DNA from: Treponema denticola ATCC 35405
Lineage (GTDB): Bacteria; Spirochaetota; Spirochaetia; Treponematales; Treponemataceae
DNA length: 64,000 nucleotides
Assembly (NCBI RefSeq): GCF_000008185.1
Contig: NC_002967.9
Coordinates: forward strand, 2,779,202 to 2,843,201
Reading direction: 5' to 3'
Notes under the pieces: model-generated
What the model was told of the DNA's origin: nothing
Databases searched by the model: none
Seen by the model: the letters and a program-made list of their open reading frames with translations, nothing else
Made by a program: the position numbers and the translations under genes
In this document: piece after piece, positions 15,612 through 28,340 of the stretch
Numbering within the stretch: the stretch's first letter is position 1
How the letters are laid out: every line of letters starts with the position of its first letter

Positions 15612-16028
15612 ATGGTGTGGGTGATTTTTGCATTTTTATCCGCTGTTTTTGCGGCCCTTACTTCTATTTTGGCAAAAGTCGGGATTGAAGGAGTAAACTC
15701 AAATCTGGCAACAGCGGTAAGAACGGCCGTGGTATTAGCAATGGCGTGGGGCATGGTTTTTATTACCAATGCACAACACGGAATAATGGATATCAGCAAG
15801 AAAAGCTGGGTATTTTTGGTTCTTTCGGGGCTGGCGACAGGTGCTTCCTGGCTGTGTTATTACAAGGCATTGCAAGCCGGTGAAGCATCCAAAGTCGTTC
15901 CTATCGATAAATTAAGCGTAGTTATTACATTGATATTAGCGGTAATTTTTCTACACGAGAATATCAATGTGAAATCTATAATCGGTGCGCTGCTGATTAC
16001 GGCAGGCACACTTTGCATGGTTTTGTAA
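15612..16028 (+). CDS. EamA/DMT-family small transporter
   Basis: A 138-residue membrane protein with about five hydrophobic segments: IFAFLSAVFAALTSILAKVG at the N-terminus, a central LSGLATGASWLCYYKALQ motif characteristic of EamA domains, then VVITLILAVIFLHE and a final IIGALLITAGTLCMVL. It carries one EamA repeat rather than the usual two, so it would have to dimerise, like small half-size DMT proteins. The substrate is unknown. GGAGG precedes the start. The silent hsdS cassette begins only about 30 bases after its stop, which marks the left border of the restriction locus. Confidence 0.82.
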   Translation: MVWVIFAFLSAVFAALTSILAKVGIEGVNSNLATAVRTAVVLAMAWGMVFITNAQHGIMDISKKSWVFLVLSGLATGASWLCYYKALQAGEASKVVPIDKLSVVITLILAVIFLHENINVKSIIGALLITAGTLCMVL

Positions 16029-16056
16029 GACTAGCCCTGTAACGAAAAGAATATGA

Positions 16057-16629
16057 CATAATTGTTATTATCAAAAATATACCGATGGCTGCGAGGAAAA
16101 TATTTCTGATGAAATTCCGTTTACCGTACCGGAAGGATGGATGTGGTGTAGGTTGGGAGAGATTTGTTCTATTACTATGGGGCAGTCTCCAGAAAGTTCT
16201 TTTATTTCAAATAATTCTGACGGAATGGAATTCCATCAAGGTAAAATACATTTTACTGAAAAATATATACAAAAAGCGAATAATTATACATTCAACATAA
16301 CAAAAATTGCTCCTAAAAATGCAATTTTGCTTTGTGTACGGGCACCTGTTGGAGTTGTGAATATCACAGAAAGAGAAATTTGCATTGGTCGCGGTCTTTG
16401 TTCTGTATATCCGAAATATAGAATTCAATCAGAATTTTGGTTTTATTGGCTGCAATGTCAAAAAGATACGTTTGAACAGAAATCAACAGGAACAACTTTT
16501 CAAGCAATTTCAATTGAGTTAATTAAAAACATACTTATCCCTCTACCTCCTTCATCGGAACAAAAACGCATCGTTGCCAAAATTGAAGAACTGTTTGCTC
16601 AGCTTGATTCTATCACAGCTGTGCTTTGA
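16057..16629 (+). pseudogene. Silent hsdS half-gene, cassette 2
   Basis: A promoterless half of a type I specificity subunit, facing the expressed hsdS. The frame opens after a stop with HNCYYQKY, then DEIPFTVPEGWMWCRLGEIC, a target-recognition domain, and the conserved end PLPPSSEQKRIVAKIEELFAQL. It has no N-terminal conserved region and no start before the motif. The opening AATTGTTATTAT (16060-16071) is codon-aligned with the same bases before TRD2 of hsdS at 19720-19731. The 23 bases at 16144-16166 match the TRD1 entry of hsdS (20447-20469, inverted) with one difference. It is best read as a recombination donor rather than decay. Confidence 0.82.
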
Positions 16630-16801
16630 CATATACACATAATACGGTTATAATACCAATGAGATAAAGAGTTTTGCGGATAAAGAAACAGAACTTGTTT
16701 ATAAGGATAATAGACAATGCAAAATAGAAACTTGCACCGCACTTGAAGAAATAAAGACTTATTCTTATGCATAAGAATAGAATATATAGGAGGATAAGCA
16801 A

Positions 16802-17581
16802 ATGACTGATATCTTAGATTTCCCTGACTTTCCATTTGAATTTGAACAAAATAATGAGCAAAAAGCTCAAGATATTGTTTATGATGCATGGGACAGTGAT
16901 TCATCCGCACAACGGAAACGATTAGCACAAAAAGCTCTTGAACTTGATCCGAACTGTGTAGATGCATACTGCATTCTGGCAGCAGAGTATACATCATATA
17001 AAAAGAAAAATGAGTATTACAAAAAAGGAATAGAAGTATTCAGAAAGAAGTATGGGGAGAAGTTCTTTTCAGAAAATAGAGGAGATTTCTGGGAAATATT
17101 TGAAACAAGACCCTTTATGCGGCTTTCTGCAGGATACGGGCAATTATTATGGAATAATGAGAAAAAGGATGAAGCGGTACAAATATATGAAGAGTTATTA
17201 CAATTAAATCCAAATGATAATCAGGGCCTACGATACACTTTGATCAATTGGTTTATAGATCAAAATCAGTTGGACAAAGTAACGGAATTACTAAAAGAGT
17301 ATCAAGAAGGAACTGCTTTTATGCTGTTTAGCGATCTATTACTTTCTATAAAAAAGCAAGAAAGCGACACAAAAATCTTAAAAAAATACATAAAAGCCAA
17401 AAATGCAAATCCGTATGTAGTGAAATATTTACTCAAGGAAAATGAATTGCCTGAATATTTGCCGGACTATTATGGATTTGGCGATGAAAATGAAGCTGTA
17501 ACATATTGTTTTGGTTCTATGGATGTATGGCTAAAAGATCAAGATACTATTAAAAAACTAAAAGAGATAAGCGATGAATAA
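16802..17581 (+). CDS. TPR-repeat protein (ST7-like)
   Basis: A 259-residue soluble helical protein. The segment AQKALELDPNCVDAYCILAAEY (residues about 39-60) and AVQIYEELLQLNPNDNQGLRY (about 121-141) are tetratricopeptide repeats; the overall pattern resembles the ST7/SEC-C-associated TPR family. Role unknown. It has a good AGGAGG site and a strong terminator at 17701-17740. It lies between the two silent hsdS cassettes, next to the recombinase, and would be inverted if recombination used cassette 2. Base composition is as AT-rich as the neighbouring cassette. Presence in the locus may be passenger insertion. Confidence 0.65.
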   Translation: MTDILDFPDFPFEFEQNNEQKAQDIVYDAWDSDSSAQRKRLAQKALELDPNCVDAYCILAAEYTSYKKKNEYYKKGIEVFRKKYGEKFFSENRGDFWEIFETRPFMRLSAGYGQLLWNNEKKDEAVQIYEELLQLNPNDNQGLRYTLINWFIDQNQLDKVTELLKEYQEGTAFMLFSDLLLSIKKQESDTKILKKYIKAKNANPYVVKYLLKENELPEYLPDYYGFGDENEAVTYCFGSMDVWLKDQDTIKKLKEISDE

Positions 17582-17700
17582 CATTCGCTTCAAGCTGACA
17601 ACAGAGGCAAATTCAGTTGCAGTAAGGAGTTTGTTATAAGAATTATTACTTGGAATTGCCGATATGGTTTTTCAAAAGATGGGCCGTTTAAAGTAAGAAG

Positions 17701-17740
17701 ACTGTCCAAAAACTGAAGTTTCTGGACAGTTTCAATTTTT
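17701..17740 (+). terminator. Intrinsic terminator of the TPR gene
   Basis: A 30-base near-perfect hairpin, ACTGTCCA..ACT-GA-AGT..TGGACAGT (17701-17730), then TTCAATTTTT. The recombinase gene on the other strand ends at 17739, inside it. Confidence 0.82.
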
Positions 17741-18548
17741 ACCACGTTACAATGCTATCAACCAGTTCCCGCTGCTCGCTTGCGGTGCGGCGTAAATAAA
17801 TACGCGTTGTTTCGATACTTTCATGCCCCATCAAATCGGCAAGAAGAGAAATATCATTGAACTTTTCAAGAAAATTCTTTGCATAGCGGTGCCGGAATGA
17901 ATGCGGATACACTACCTTTTCATTTATCCCGTACTTTCTGGCATAATTCTTTAGCTGCTGCGCAATTCCTCGGGTGGTGATATGCTTTTCAAAGCGATTT
18001 AGAAACAGATAGCCGGAGTCGCGTCCGATTGATTCCAGCCATTGTAAGGCTTCTTCTTTCAAAATTTTTGGAATATAGAGCCGCCTGAGCTTTCCGCCCT
18101 TTGAATATAGATCAAAATATCCCAACTTAACATGCTCAACTTTTATCTGAATAAGCTCGCTGACTCGCGCCCCTGTCGCTGCGAGGAACCACACGACAAA
18201 ATACCATTCTCGATTTTCATCTCTTTTAAGGCTCGATTTCAAAAATTGATAGTCGGCGTTACTGATAACATTTTCAAGGAAGTTCTTCTGCTGAACTTTT
18301 ACAAATTTTAACTGCAGCTGATCTTTATGTATAAACTGCAAATACTTGTTAATTCCCTGAATCCTTAAATTCACCGTTTTCGGTTTAAAGAACTCAATCA
18401 GATAGCCTTTGTATGCAAGCAGATTTTCCTTACTGACAGAATCATAATGTTCTGTGTAGTATTTAACTGTCCATAAATACGATGTAAGAGTATTCTGAGA
18501 AAGATTGCTTTTCTTCAAATACTCTTCAAAACTTGTGCCGTTTTCCAT
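17739..18548 (-). CDS. Tyrosine recombinase of the hsdS inversion locus
   Basis: A 269-residue phage-integrase-family recombinase. An N-terminal SAM-like core-binding domain (about 1-95) precedes the catalytic domain. Active-site residues are all visible: Arg in AATGARVSELIQI, Lys in SKGGKLRRLYIP, HxxR in HSFRHRYAKNFL, His in GHESIETTRIYL with the nucleophilic Tyr at the end of that stretch. The start is the ATG at 18548 (MENGTSFEEY), backed by GGGAGGTC. The upstream extension has no such site. It lies between silent hsdS cassettes, as the recombinases that shuffle hsdS in other phase-variable type I systems do, so it is the likely inversion enzyme (inference from context). Confidence 0.88.
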   Translation of the reverse strand: MENGTSFEEYLKKSNLSQNTLTSYLWTVKYYTEHYDSVSKENLLAYKGYLIEFFKPKTVNLRIQGINKYLQFIHKDQLQLKFVKVQQKNFLENVISNADYQFLKSSLKRDENREWYFVVWFLAATGARVSELIQIKVEHVKLGYFDLYSKGGKLRRLYIPKILKEEALQWLESIGRDSGYLFLNRFEKHITTRGIAQQLKNYARKYGINEKVVYPHSFRHRYAKNFLEKFNDISLLADLMGHESIETTRIYLRRTASEQRELVDSIVTW

Positions 18549-18608
18549 AACGACCTCCCAATAAACAAGATTAGCGATCTCTCGCTTACCAGAGAGTATA
18601 CTTGTAAT

Positions 18609-19136
18609 GTGCTTTCTTGTTATTATGAGAAGTTTGGTGATGTAACCGAAACAGCTGTAGAAATGTTCTCTGCTATTCCTGAATCGTGGACATGGTGTCA
18701 TTTTGGCGATGTTGCTGATGTAATAAACGGAAAAAATCAATCACAGGTAGAAGATGACACTGGTGAATATCCAATTTATGGAAGCGGCGGTATTATGGGA
18801 TACGCTAATGACTATATTTGCCCGAAAAATTGCACAATAATCGGACGCAAAGGTTCAATAAACAATCCTATATTTGTGGAAGAAAAGTTCTGGAATGTCG
18901 ACACTGCTTTTGGTCTTGCACCATCATCAATTGTTCTACCTCGATATTTATTTTATTTCTGTAAATCATTTGACTTTACATCATTGGACAGCAGTACAAC
19001 CTTGCCGAGTTTAACCAAAACAAGTATTCGGAGTATCTTATTTCCATTACCGCCATTCGTTGCACAACAACGGATTTTAGATAAAATTGATGAGCTTTTT
19101 AGCCAATTAGAAAAGATTGCTTTGAATATTATCTAA
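18609..19136 (+). pseudogene. Silent hsdS half-gene, cassette 1
   Basis: A second silent S-subunit half, opposite in orientation to hsdS and tail-to-tail with it (stops eight bases apart). It opens with SCYYEKFGD, continues AIPESWTWCHFGDVADVING and one target-recognition domain, and ends FPLPPFVAQQRILDKIDELF. TTGTTATTATGAGAAGTT at 18617-18634 is an exact inverted copy of 19712-19729 inside hsdS and in the same codon phase, so crossover would give a complete hsdS carrying a new second TRD. A GTG could start translation at 18609 but no ribosome site is seen, so it is probably unexpressed as it stands. Confidence 0.85.
18617..18634 (+). repeat. Inversion-site copy in cassette 1 (18 bp)
   Basis: TTGTTATTATGAGAAGTT is exactly repeated, inverted, at 19712-19729. 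It encodes part of CYYEKF in both places. Confidence 0.92.
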
Positions 19137-19157
19137 ATATTATCTAAATATTATCTA
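19125..19157. repeat. Three exact 11-bp tandem repeats between convergent hsdS ends
   Basis: AATATTATCTA is repeated three times without change. The repeat supplies the TAA stop of cassette 1 (19134-19136) and the TAG stop of hsdS on the other strand (19144-19146). Confidence 0.93.
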
Positions 19158-20742
19158 AAACATAAAATATTTCTTCAATTCTAGCAACAATTCTTTTTTG
19201 CTCTGAAATTGGAGGAATAGCAATAAAAGATTCTGCCATTTCTTGTAAATAAAATCCCATTTGAGCAGTACCGGTAGCATGTTCAGCTACATAATTTTGA
19301 TAAAAATTACTATCAAAAAAGAATTTTACATACTTGTTGTAAACCTTGGTGTTAAGAATGGAAACACTCCGTTGAAAGCAGATATTCATTCGGCCGTCGT
19401 AAATGCAACTTCTTCCTAATGAACCTACGGATGTGAAAAATATATCACCCGCTGTAGCATTGGTCCTCAAATTTTCTGCATCAAACATCTCTTTCGTTAA
19501 ATATCTGACATTTTCTAAGTCTTCTACTGTATTATGATTAATATTTCTTGAAGAAACCATTATATATTCTGTTTTTTCTTCGATACCCTTAGGTGGATTA
19601 TGATCTCCATCTACAAGCTTATCGCAAATTCGTCCTAATTTTGTCCACTGCCAGTTTTCCGGTAGTTCAAAAGGAATCTCATTATCAATACAAAGATCTT
19701 TTTTTTCAAAGAACTTCTCATAATAACAATTATCAGTAGAATTTTTATAAATATACGAATCATTCTTGCCGCGTTTTATCTCGCCGGCTGCGATTTTCGC
19801 CTCTTTTTCAGCATGGAGTTTTTCCAGCATAACACTTGCAGGTTCGTCGGCAGGATCTTGCGGAACAAGTTTCCCGCGGATTGCAAGATCGAGGATTTTT
19901 GACTTTGCCTGTTTGACGGCTGTCTGTAAGTCGGCTTTATTTTGTTCCAGCAGGTCGATTTGTGCAAAGATTGCTTCAATTTTTGCGACGATGCGTTGCT
20001 GTTCAGATAACGGCGGAATGGGAATAAAAAATTCAGTTAGAACTTTTTTCGGGAGTTCTTTTTGATTGGTAGATCCGGTTGCGACCTTATTAATTTTAGT
20101 TTGCAGATACTCAGATGTAAAAATGTGATATATATATTTTCGATGTATATATACTTTATAACATCTCACAACGGATATATGTGAGTCAGGAACAATAAAA
20201 GGATATTGACCTAGAATTCCGATATCAAAGATACCAACTCTCCCAATAGTACCTGTCCCCGTAGAATTTATTACAATATCTTCGTGTTGCAGATGATATT
20301 CATTAGTCCATTTTGATAATGAATTTGGATCTAAAAAAAGAACCTTGTCTAATCGTATACCATCCCATTGATTACACTTTTGTGCCAAAACAGGATATTG
20401 ACTTTCTTTTGTATAAACCGGTGTTTTCCCTCTAGATATGAATTCGCAAATCTCCCCCAACCTACACCACGCCCAGCCCTCCGGCACGGCAAACGGGATT
20501 TCGTCCTCGATATCCTTTACTCTGCCGTCTGCGAACTTCTCATAGTGCCTGTTATCATCACCGAAAAAAATATACGAATCATTTTTACCGCGTTTCAGTT
20601 CACCTGAAGCGATTTTTTTCTCTTTTTCTGCACGGATTTTTTCAAGGAGTATGGTTGCACTCTCATCGGACGGATCTTGCTTTACCAGCTTTCCGTGAAT
20701 GGCGAGGTCTAATATTTTTTGGCGTAATGCATTTGTGTTCAC
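19144..20742 (-). CDS. hsdS: Type I restriction-modification specificity subunit
   Basis: A 532-residue expressed S subunit with two complete halves. The conserved N-terminal helix is NALRQKILDLAIHGKLVKQDP. TRD1 begins after HYEKF..DEIPFAVPEGWAWCRLGEIC and ends PIPPLSEQQRIVAKIEAIFAQID. A central conserved repeat (LQTAVKQAKSKILDLAIRGKLVPQDP) leads to CYYEKF..NEIPFELPENWQWTKLGRIC, TRD2 and a closing SEQKRIVARIEEIF. Each TRD reads half of the bipartite DNA target. It is last in the operon hsdR-hsdM-fic-hsdS. The CYYEKF-coding bases carry the inverted repeat shared with cassette 1, so TRD2 is expected to be exchangeable. Confidence 0.93.
   Translation of the reverse strand: MNTNALRQKILDLAIHGKLVKQDPSDESATILLEKIRAEKEKKIASGELKRGKNDSYIFFGDDNRHYEKFADGRVKDIEDEIPFAVPEGWAWCRLGEICEFISRGKTPVYTKESQYPVLAQKCNQWDGIRLDKVLFLDPNSLSKWTNEYHLQHEDIVINSTGTGTIGRVGIFDIGILGQYPFIVPDSHISVVRCYKVYIHRKYIYHIFTSEYLQTKINKVATGSTNQKELPKKVLTEFFIPIPPLSEQQRIVAKIEAIFAQIDLLEQNKADLQTAVKQAKSKILDLAIRGKLVPQDPADEPASVMLEKLHAEKEAKIAAGEIKRGKNDSYIYKNSTDNCYYEKFFEKKDLCIDNEIPFELPENWQWTKLGRICDKLVDGDHNPPKGIEEKTEYIMVSSRNINHNTVEDLENVRYLTKEMFDAENLRTNATAGDIFFTSVGSLGRSCIYDGRMNICFQRSVSILNTKVYNKYVKFFFDSNFYQNYVAEHATGTAQMGFYLQEMAESFIAIPPISEQKRIVARIEEIFYVLDNI
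19712..19729 (-). repeat. Inversion-site copy inside hsdS (18 bp)
   Basis: Read on the minus strand this is identical to 18617-18634. Its upstream edge (19720-19731) also matches the start of cassette 2 over 12 bases. It lies exactly before TRD2. Confidence 0.92.
20447..20469 (-). repeat. TRD1-entry repeat matching cassette 2 (22 of 23 bases)
   Basis: On the minus strand this reads TGGTGTAGGTTGGGGGAGATTTG minus a single base difference from 16144-16166 on the plus strand, giving an inverted pair about 4.3 kb apart. Over 56 bases around it the two copies differ at about eight positions. Confidence 0.8.
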
Positions 20743-20769
20743 GTTATAATCTCCCTGTAACAGCCATTA

Positions 20770-25831
<5,062 letters not shown>

Positions 25832-25873
25832 AAATATATCCTAATGTTCTCATATCCCAAAACTATAGGAACA

Positions 25874-25879
25874 ATTATA
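25874..25879 (-). promoter_or_regulatory. Probable -10 box of the hsdR-hsdM-fic-hsdS operon
   Basis: A perfect TATAAT on the minus strand, 43 bases before the hsdR start. No convincing -35 hexamer was found at the proper spacing, so the operon may need an activator or use another start. Confidence 0.4.
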
Positions 25880-25996
25880 ACACTATTTTAGTTATTTTAA
25901 TAGTACCTTATAATGGTTAAAAGGCCGCCGCTGAATGGCCGCAGTGTTTTTTAGTTTCGGGGATGTTTCAAAAGTTTGTTACTTTTTTACCATCTA

Positions 25997-26026
25997 TTGC
26001 ATAAACTGCACTTTAAGTAATATACT
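25997..26026 (+). promoter_or_regulatory. Promoter of the GNAT gene
   Basis: TTGCAT (25997-26002), 18-base spacer, TATACT (26021-26026), 20 bases before the ATG. Confidence 0.6.
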
Positions 26027-26046
26027 GGTAAAAAATAGGAGTTGCT

Positions 26047-26505
26047 ATGATAAAAATTCTAAAAATAGAAAACAAAGACGAAAAAGCAAAAATTGTCGAA
26101 GAGGTTTTGACGGATTTACCTGAATGGTTCGGCTTGCCTGAAAGCACAAAAGAGTATATCAATGATTCAAAAGAATTGGATTTATGGGCCGCAAAGGAAA
26201 ATGATGAAACTATCGGGTTTATAACATTAACCGAATCAAGCTCAGATTGTGCTGATGTGCATTGTATGGGAGTAAAAAAAATATATCACAATAAAGGAAT
26301 CGGCACATTATTATTTAATGAGCTGAAAAAATTTGCTTCAACTAAATATGATTATATACAGGTAAAAACGGTAGATGAAGGCCATTATAAAGAATATGAC
26401 CAAACAATAGCCTTTTATAAAAAACAAGGATTTAAAAAATTAGAAGTTTTTCCCACACTCTGGGATGAGTGGAATCCTTGCTTGGTAATGATCCAAAAAT
26501 TATAA
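26047..26505 (+). CDS. GNAT-family N-acetyltransferase
   Basis: A 152-residue acetyltransferase. The acetyl-CoA-binding motif A is CMGVKKIYHNKGIGTLLFNEL (shortened here as Q/R-x-x-G-x-G/A equivalent HNKGIG, about residues 85-90). A strand-helix FYKKQGFKKLEVF near the C-terminus is typical of small GNAT enzymes. The substrate, a small molecule or a protein amine, cannot be told from sequence. AGGAG precedes the start. It is transcribed divergently from the restriction operon. Confidence 0.88.
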   Translation: MIKILKIENKDEKAKIVEEVLTDLPEWFGLPESTKEYINDSKELDLWAAKENDETIGFITLTESSSDCADVHCMGVKKIYHNKGIGTLLFNELKKFASTKYDYIQVKTVDEGHYKEYDQTIAFYKKQGFKKLEVFPTLWDEWNPCLVMIQKL

Positions 26506-26564
26506 AAACGCAACTGCATAATAGTCTAGCAGATTATTGCTGAATTACAGTTAAGGGGGATACT

Positions 26565-26915
26565 ATGAAAGACTTTTTAGAATATAAAGATTATTTAGGA
26601 TCGGTACATTTTAATGCTGATGATGAAATATTTTATGGGAAAATAGAATGTATTGATGATTTAATATCATTTGAAGGCAATACCGTAAATGATCTAAAAA
26701 CAGCCTTTATTGAAGCAGTTGAAGATTATATTGAACTATGCAAAGAAGCCGGAAAACCGGCTGAAAAATCGTATAAAGGAAGTTTTAATATAAGAATTTC
26801 TCCTGCAATCCATAAAAAGGCTAAAAGACAAGCTATTATGCAAGGAATATCATTAAACCAGTTTATTCAGCAGGCTGTTGAACAGGCAGTAACATACAAT
26901 GCTCGGCAAATTTAA
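26565..26915 (+). CDS. HicB-family antitoxin-like protein without a HicA partner
   Basis: A 116-residue protein with an N-terminal degenerate RNase-H-like HicB fold (YLGSVHFNADDEIFYGKIEC, then ISFEGNTVNDLKTAFIEAVEDY) and a C-terminal ribbon-helix-helix (FNIRISPAIHKKAKRQAIMQ, SLNQFIQQAVEQA) that would bind DNA as a dimer. HicB normally pairs with a small HicA mRNA interferase. Neither adjacent gap (26506-26564, 26916-26971) has room for one and neither neighbour resembles it. It is thus an orphan, possibly a stand-alone regulator. A strong AAGGGGG site is present. Confidence 0.85.
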   Translation: MKDFLEYKDYLGSVHFNADDEIFYGKIECIDDLISFEGNTVNDLKTAFIEAVEDYIELCKEAGKPAEKSYKGSFNIRISPAIHKKAKRQAIMQGISLNQFIQQAVEQAVTYNARQI

Positions 26916-26971
26916 TTTATCATAATTTTAATAAAGCCGATTATTGATAATTTACAAAGGAGCTTTACCGC

Positions 26972-28147
26972 ATGTATATAACCGATAACGAAACAAAAAA
27001 GGCCTTACTTATTTTTACCGATATATTTTCAGGCCCGGCCTCAAACTCTCATATAAGCCGCTCCACATTACAGGAAAAAAGTGCGAAAGCCCTAAAAGAA
27101 ATAGAAGAAAAGGAGCTGAAAAGTCTTGTTGAAACCATCTTTTTAAAGCCCCTATCCTCCCTCCGTTTTAGAATAGCAAAAGAAAACCCTGCAACTCTTG
27201 TAGGATCGGGGCAGCTTGAAAAAATTGCTCAAGCGATCGAAGAAGAAGGAGCCGACCTTGTTGTCTTTAACAGTGCGGTAAGCCCCCGTATTCAGCGAAA
27301 CCTTGAAGCAGCCCTTAACACCTGCGTTATAGACCGCTCCGAGGTTATTATCCAAATATTTGCGGACAGGGCTCAAACGAGGGAGGCCGTCTTGCAGGCT
27401 GAACTCGCCCGTTTAGAATATTCTATGCCCCGCCTTACCAGAAGATGGACGAGCCTTGCCCAACAAAGGGGCGGGGCAAAGGGCACAAGAGGAGCTTCCA
27501 GAGGTGCGGGTGAAAAAAAGCTGGAGCTTGACAGAAGGCGCTTAAAAACCGAAATTACCAAGCTTAAAAAAGAGGTGGAGCGGGTAAGGCTTCAAAGGAG
27601 TGAACAGCGTAAAACCCGCTTAAACGGGGATAAAAAAATAGGAGCCATCGTAGGCTACACAAATGCCGGAAAATCCTCCCTTTTAAAAAAACTTTCGGGA
27701 GCGGAAGTATTTACCGAAGACAAGCTTTTTGCCACCCTTGATGCCGAAACCAGAAAAGTTTTTTTACAAACGGGCGAAAAAAATATTCAAATTTTATTGA
27801 CTGACACCGTAGGCTTTGTAAGTAATCTGCCTCACCAGCTGATTGATGCCTTCCGCTCGACCTTGGAAGAAGCCGCCCTTGCAGATTTTTTAATCATAGT
27901 ATGCGATGCAGCCCATCCTGCAATGCCTGAATGTCTTGAAGTAACAAAAAAGGTCTTAGACGAGCTTTCTTGCAGTGATAAGCCCTCCATAATTGCCATA
28001 AACAAAATGGATGACATTTTTGATGAGGCTCAATTACTAAACTTAAAAGAGCGTTATCCCGAAGCCGTCGAGATTTCGGTTACAACGGGACAGGGTCTTG
28101 AAGGTTTAAAGAAAAAAATAACCGATATAATTATTTTTGATAAATAA
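26972..28147 (+). CDS. hflX: Ribosome-associated GTPase HflX
   Basis: A 391-residue GTPase that splits or rescues stalled 70S ribosomes under stress. The N-terminal HflX domain (about 35-125) contains FRIAKENPATLVGSGQLEKI. A long coiled-coil helix follows (about 130-205) with the Gly-rich GGAKGTRGASRGAG loop. The G domain has G1 GYTNAGKSSLL, G3 DTVGFV, and G4 NKMD. Length is ordinary for the family. Ribosome site AAAGGAG is eight bases before the ATG. Monocistronic, followed by tRNA-Ala. Confidence 0.95.
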   Translation: MYITDNETKKALLIFTDIFSGPASNSHISRSTLQEKSAKALKEIEEKELKSLVETIFLKPLSSLRFRIAKENPATLVGSGQLEKIAQAIEEEGADLVVFNSAVSPRIQRNLEAALNTCVIDRSEVIIQIFADRAQTREAVLQAELARLEYSMPRLTRRWTSLAQQRGGAKGTRGASRGAGEKKLELDRRRLKTEITKLKKEVERVRLQRSEQRKTRLNGDKKIGAIVGYTNAGKSSLLKKLSGAEVFTEDKLFATLDAETRKVFLQTGEKNIQILLTDTVGFVSNLPHQLIDAFRSTLEEAALADFLIIVCDAAHPAMPECLEVTKKVLDELSCSDKPSIIAINKMDDIFDEAQLLNLKERYPEAVEISVTTGQGLEGLKKKITDIIIFDK

Positions 28148-28168
28148 CAAGATATTCTTAAAATACAC

Positions 28169-28198
28169 TTGACAGACTATTCATTTTATTGATATAAT
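28169..28198 (+). promoter_or_regulatory. Promoter of tRNA-Ala
   Basis: TTGACA (28169-28174), 18-base spacer, TATAAT (28193-28198), 15 bases before the tRNA. Confidence 0.85.
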
Positions 28199-28212
28199 CA
28201 GCACATGTTGAT

Positions 28213-28285
<73 letters not shown>

Positions 28286-28340
28286 ATGTTTAAAGTTATT
28301 AGTTTTCCGACTTATTGGTTTAATTAAGGTGGTTTAATCG

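Noticed and set aside
17739..18740. Longer recombinase with 64 extra N-terminal residues
   Set aside because: The extension overlaps cassette 1 and has no ribosome site; the ATG at 18548 has GGGAGGTC at proper spacing.
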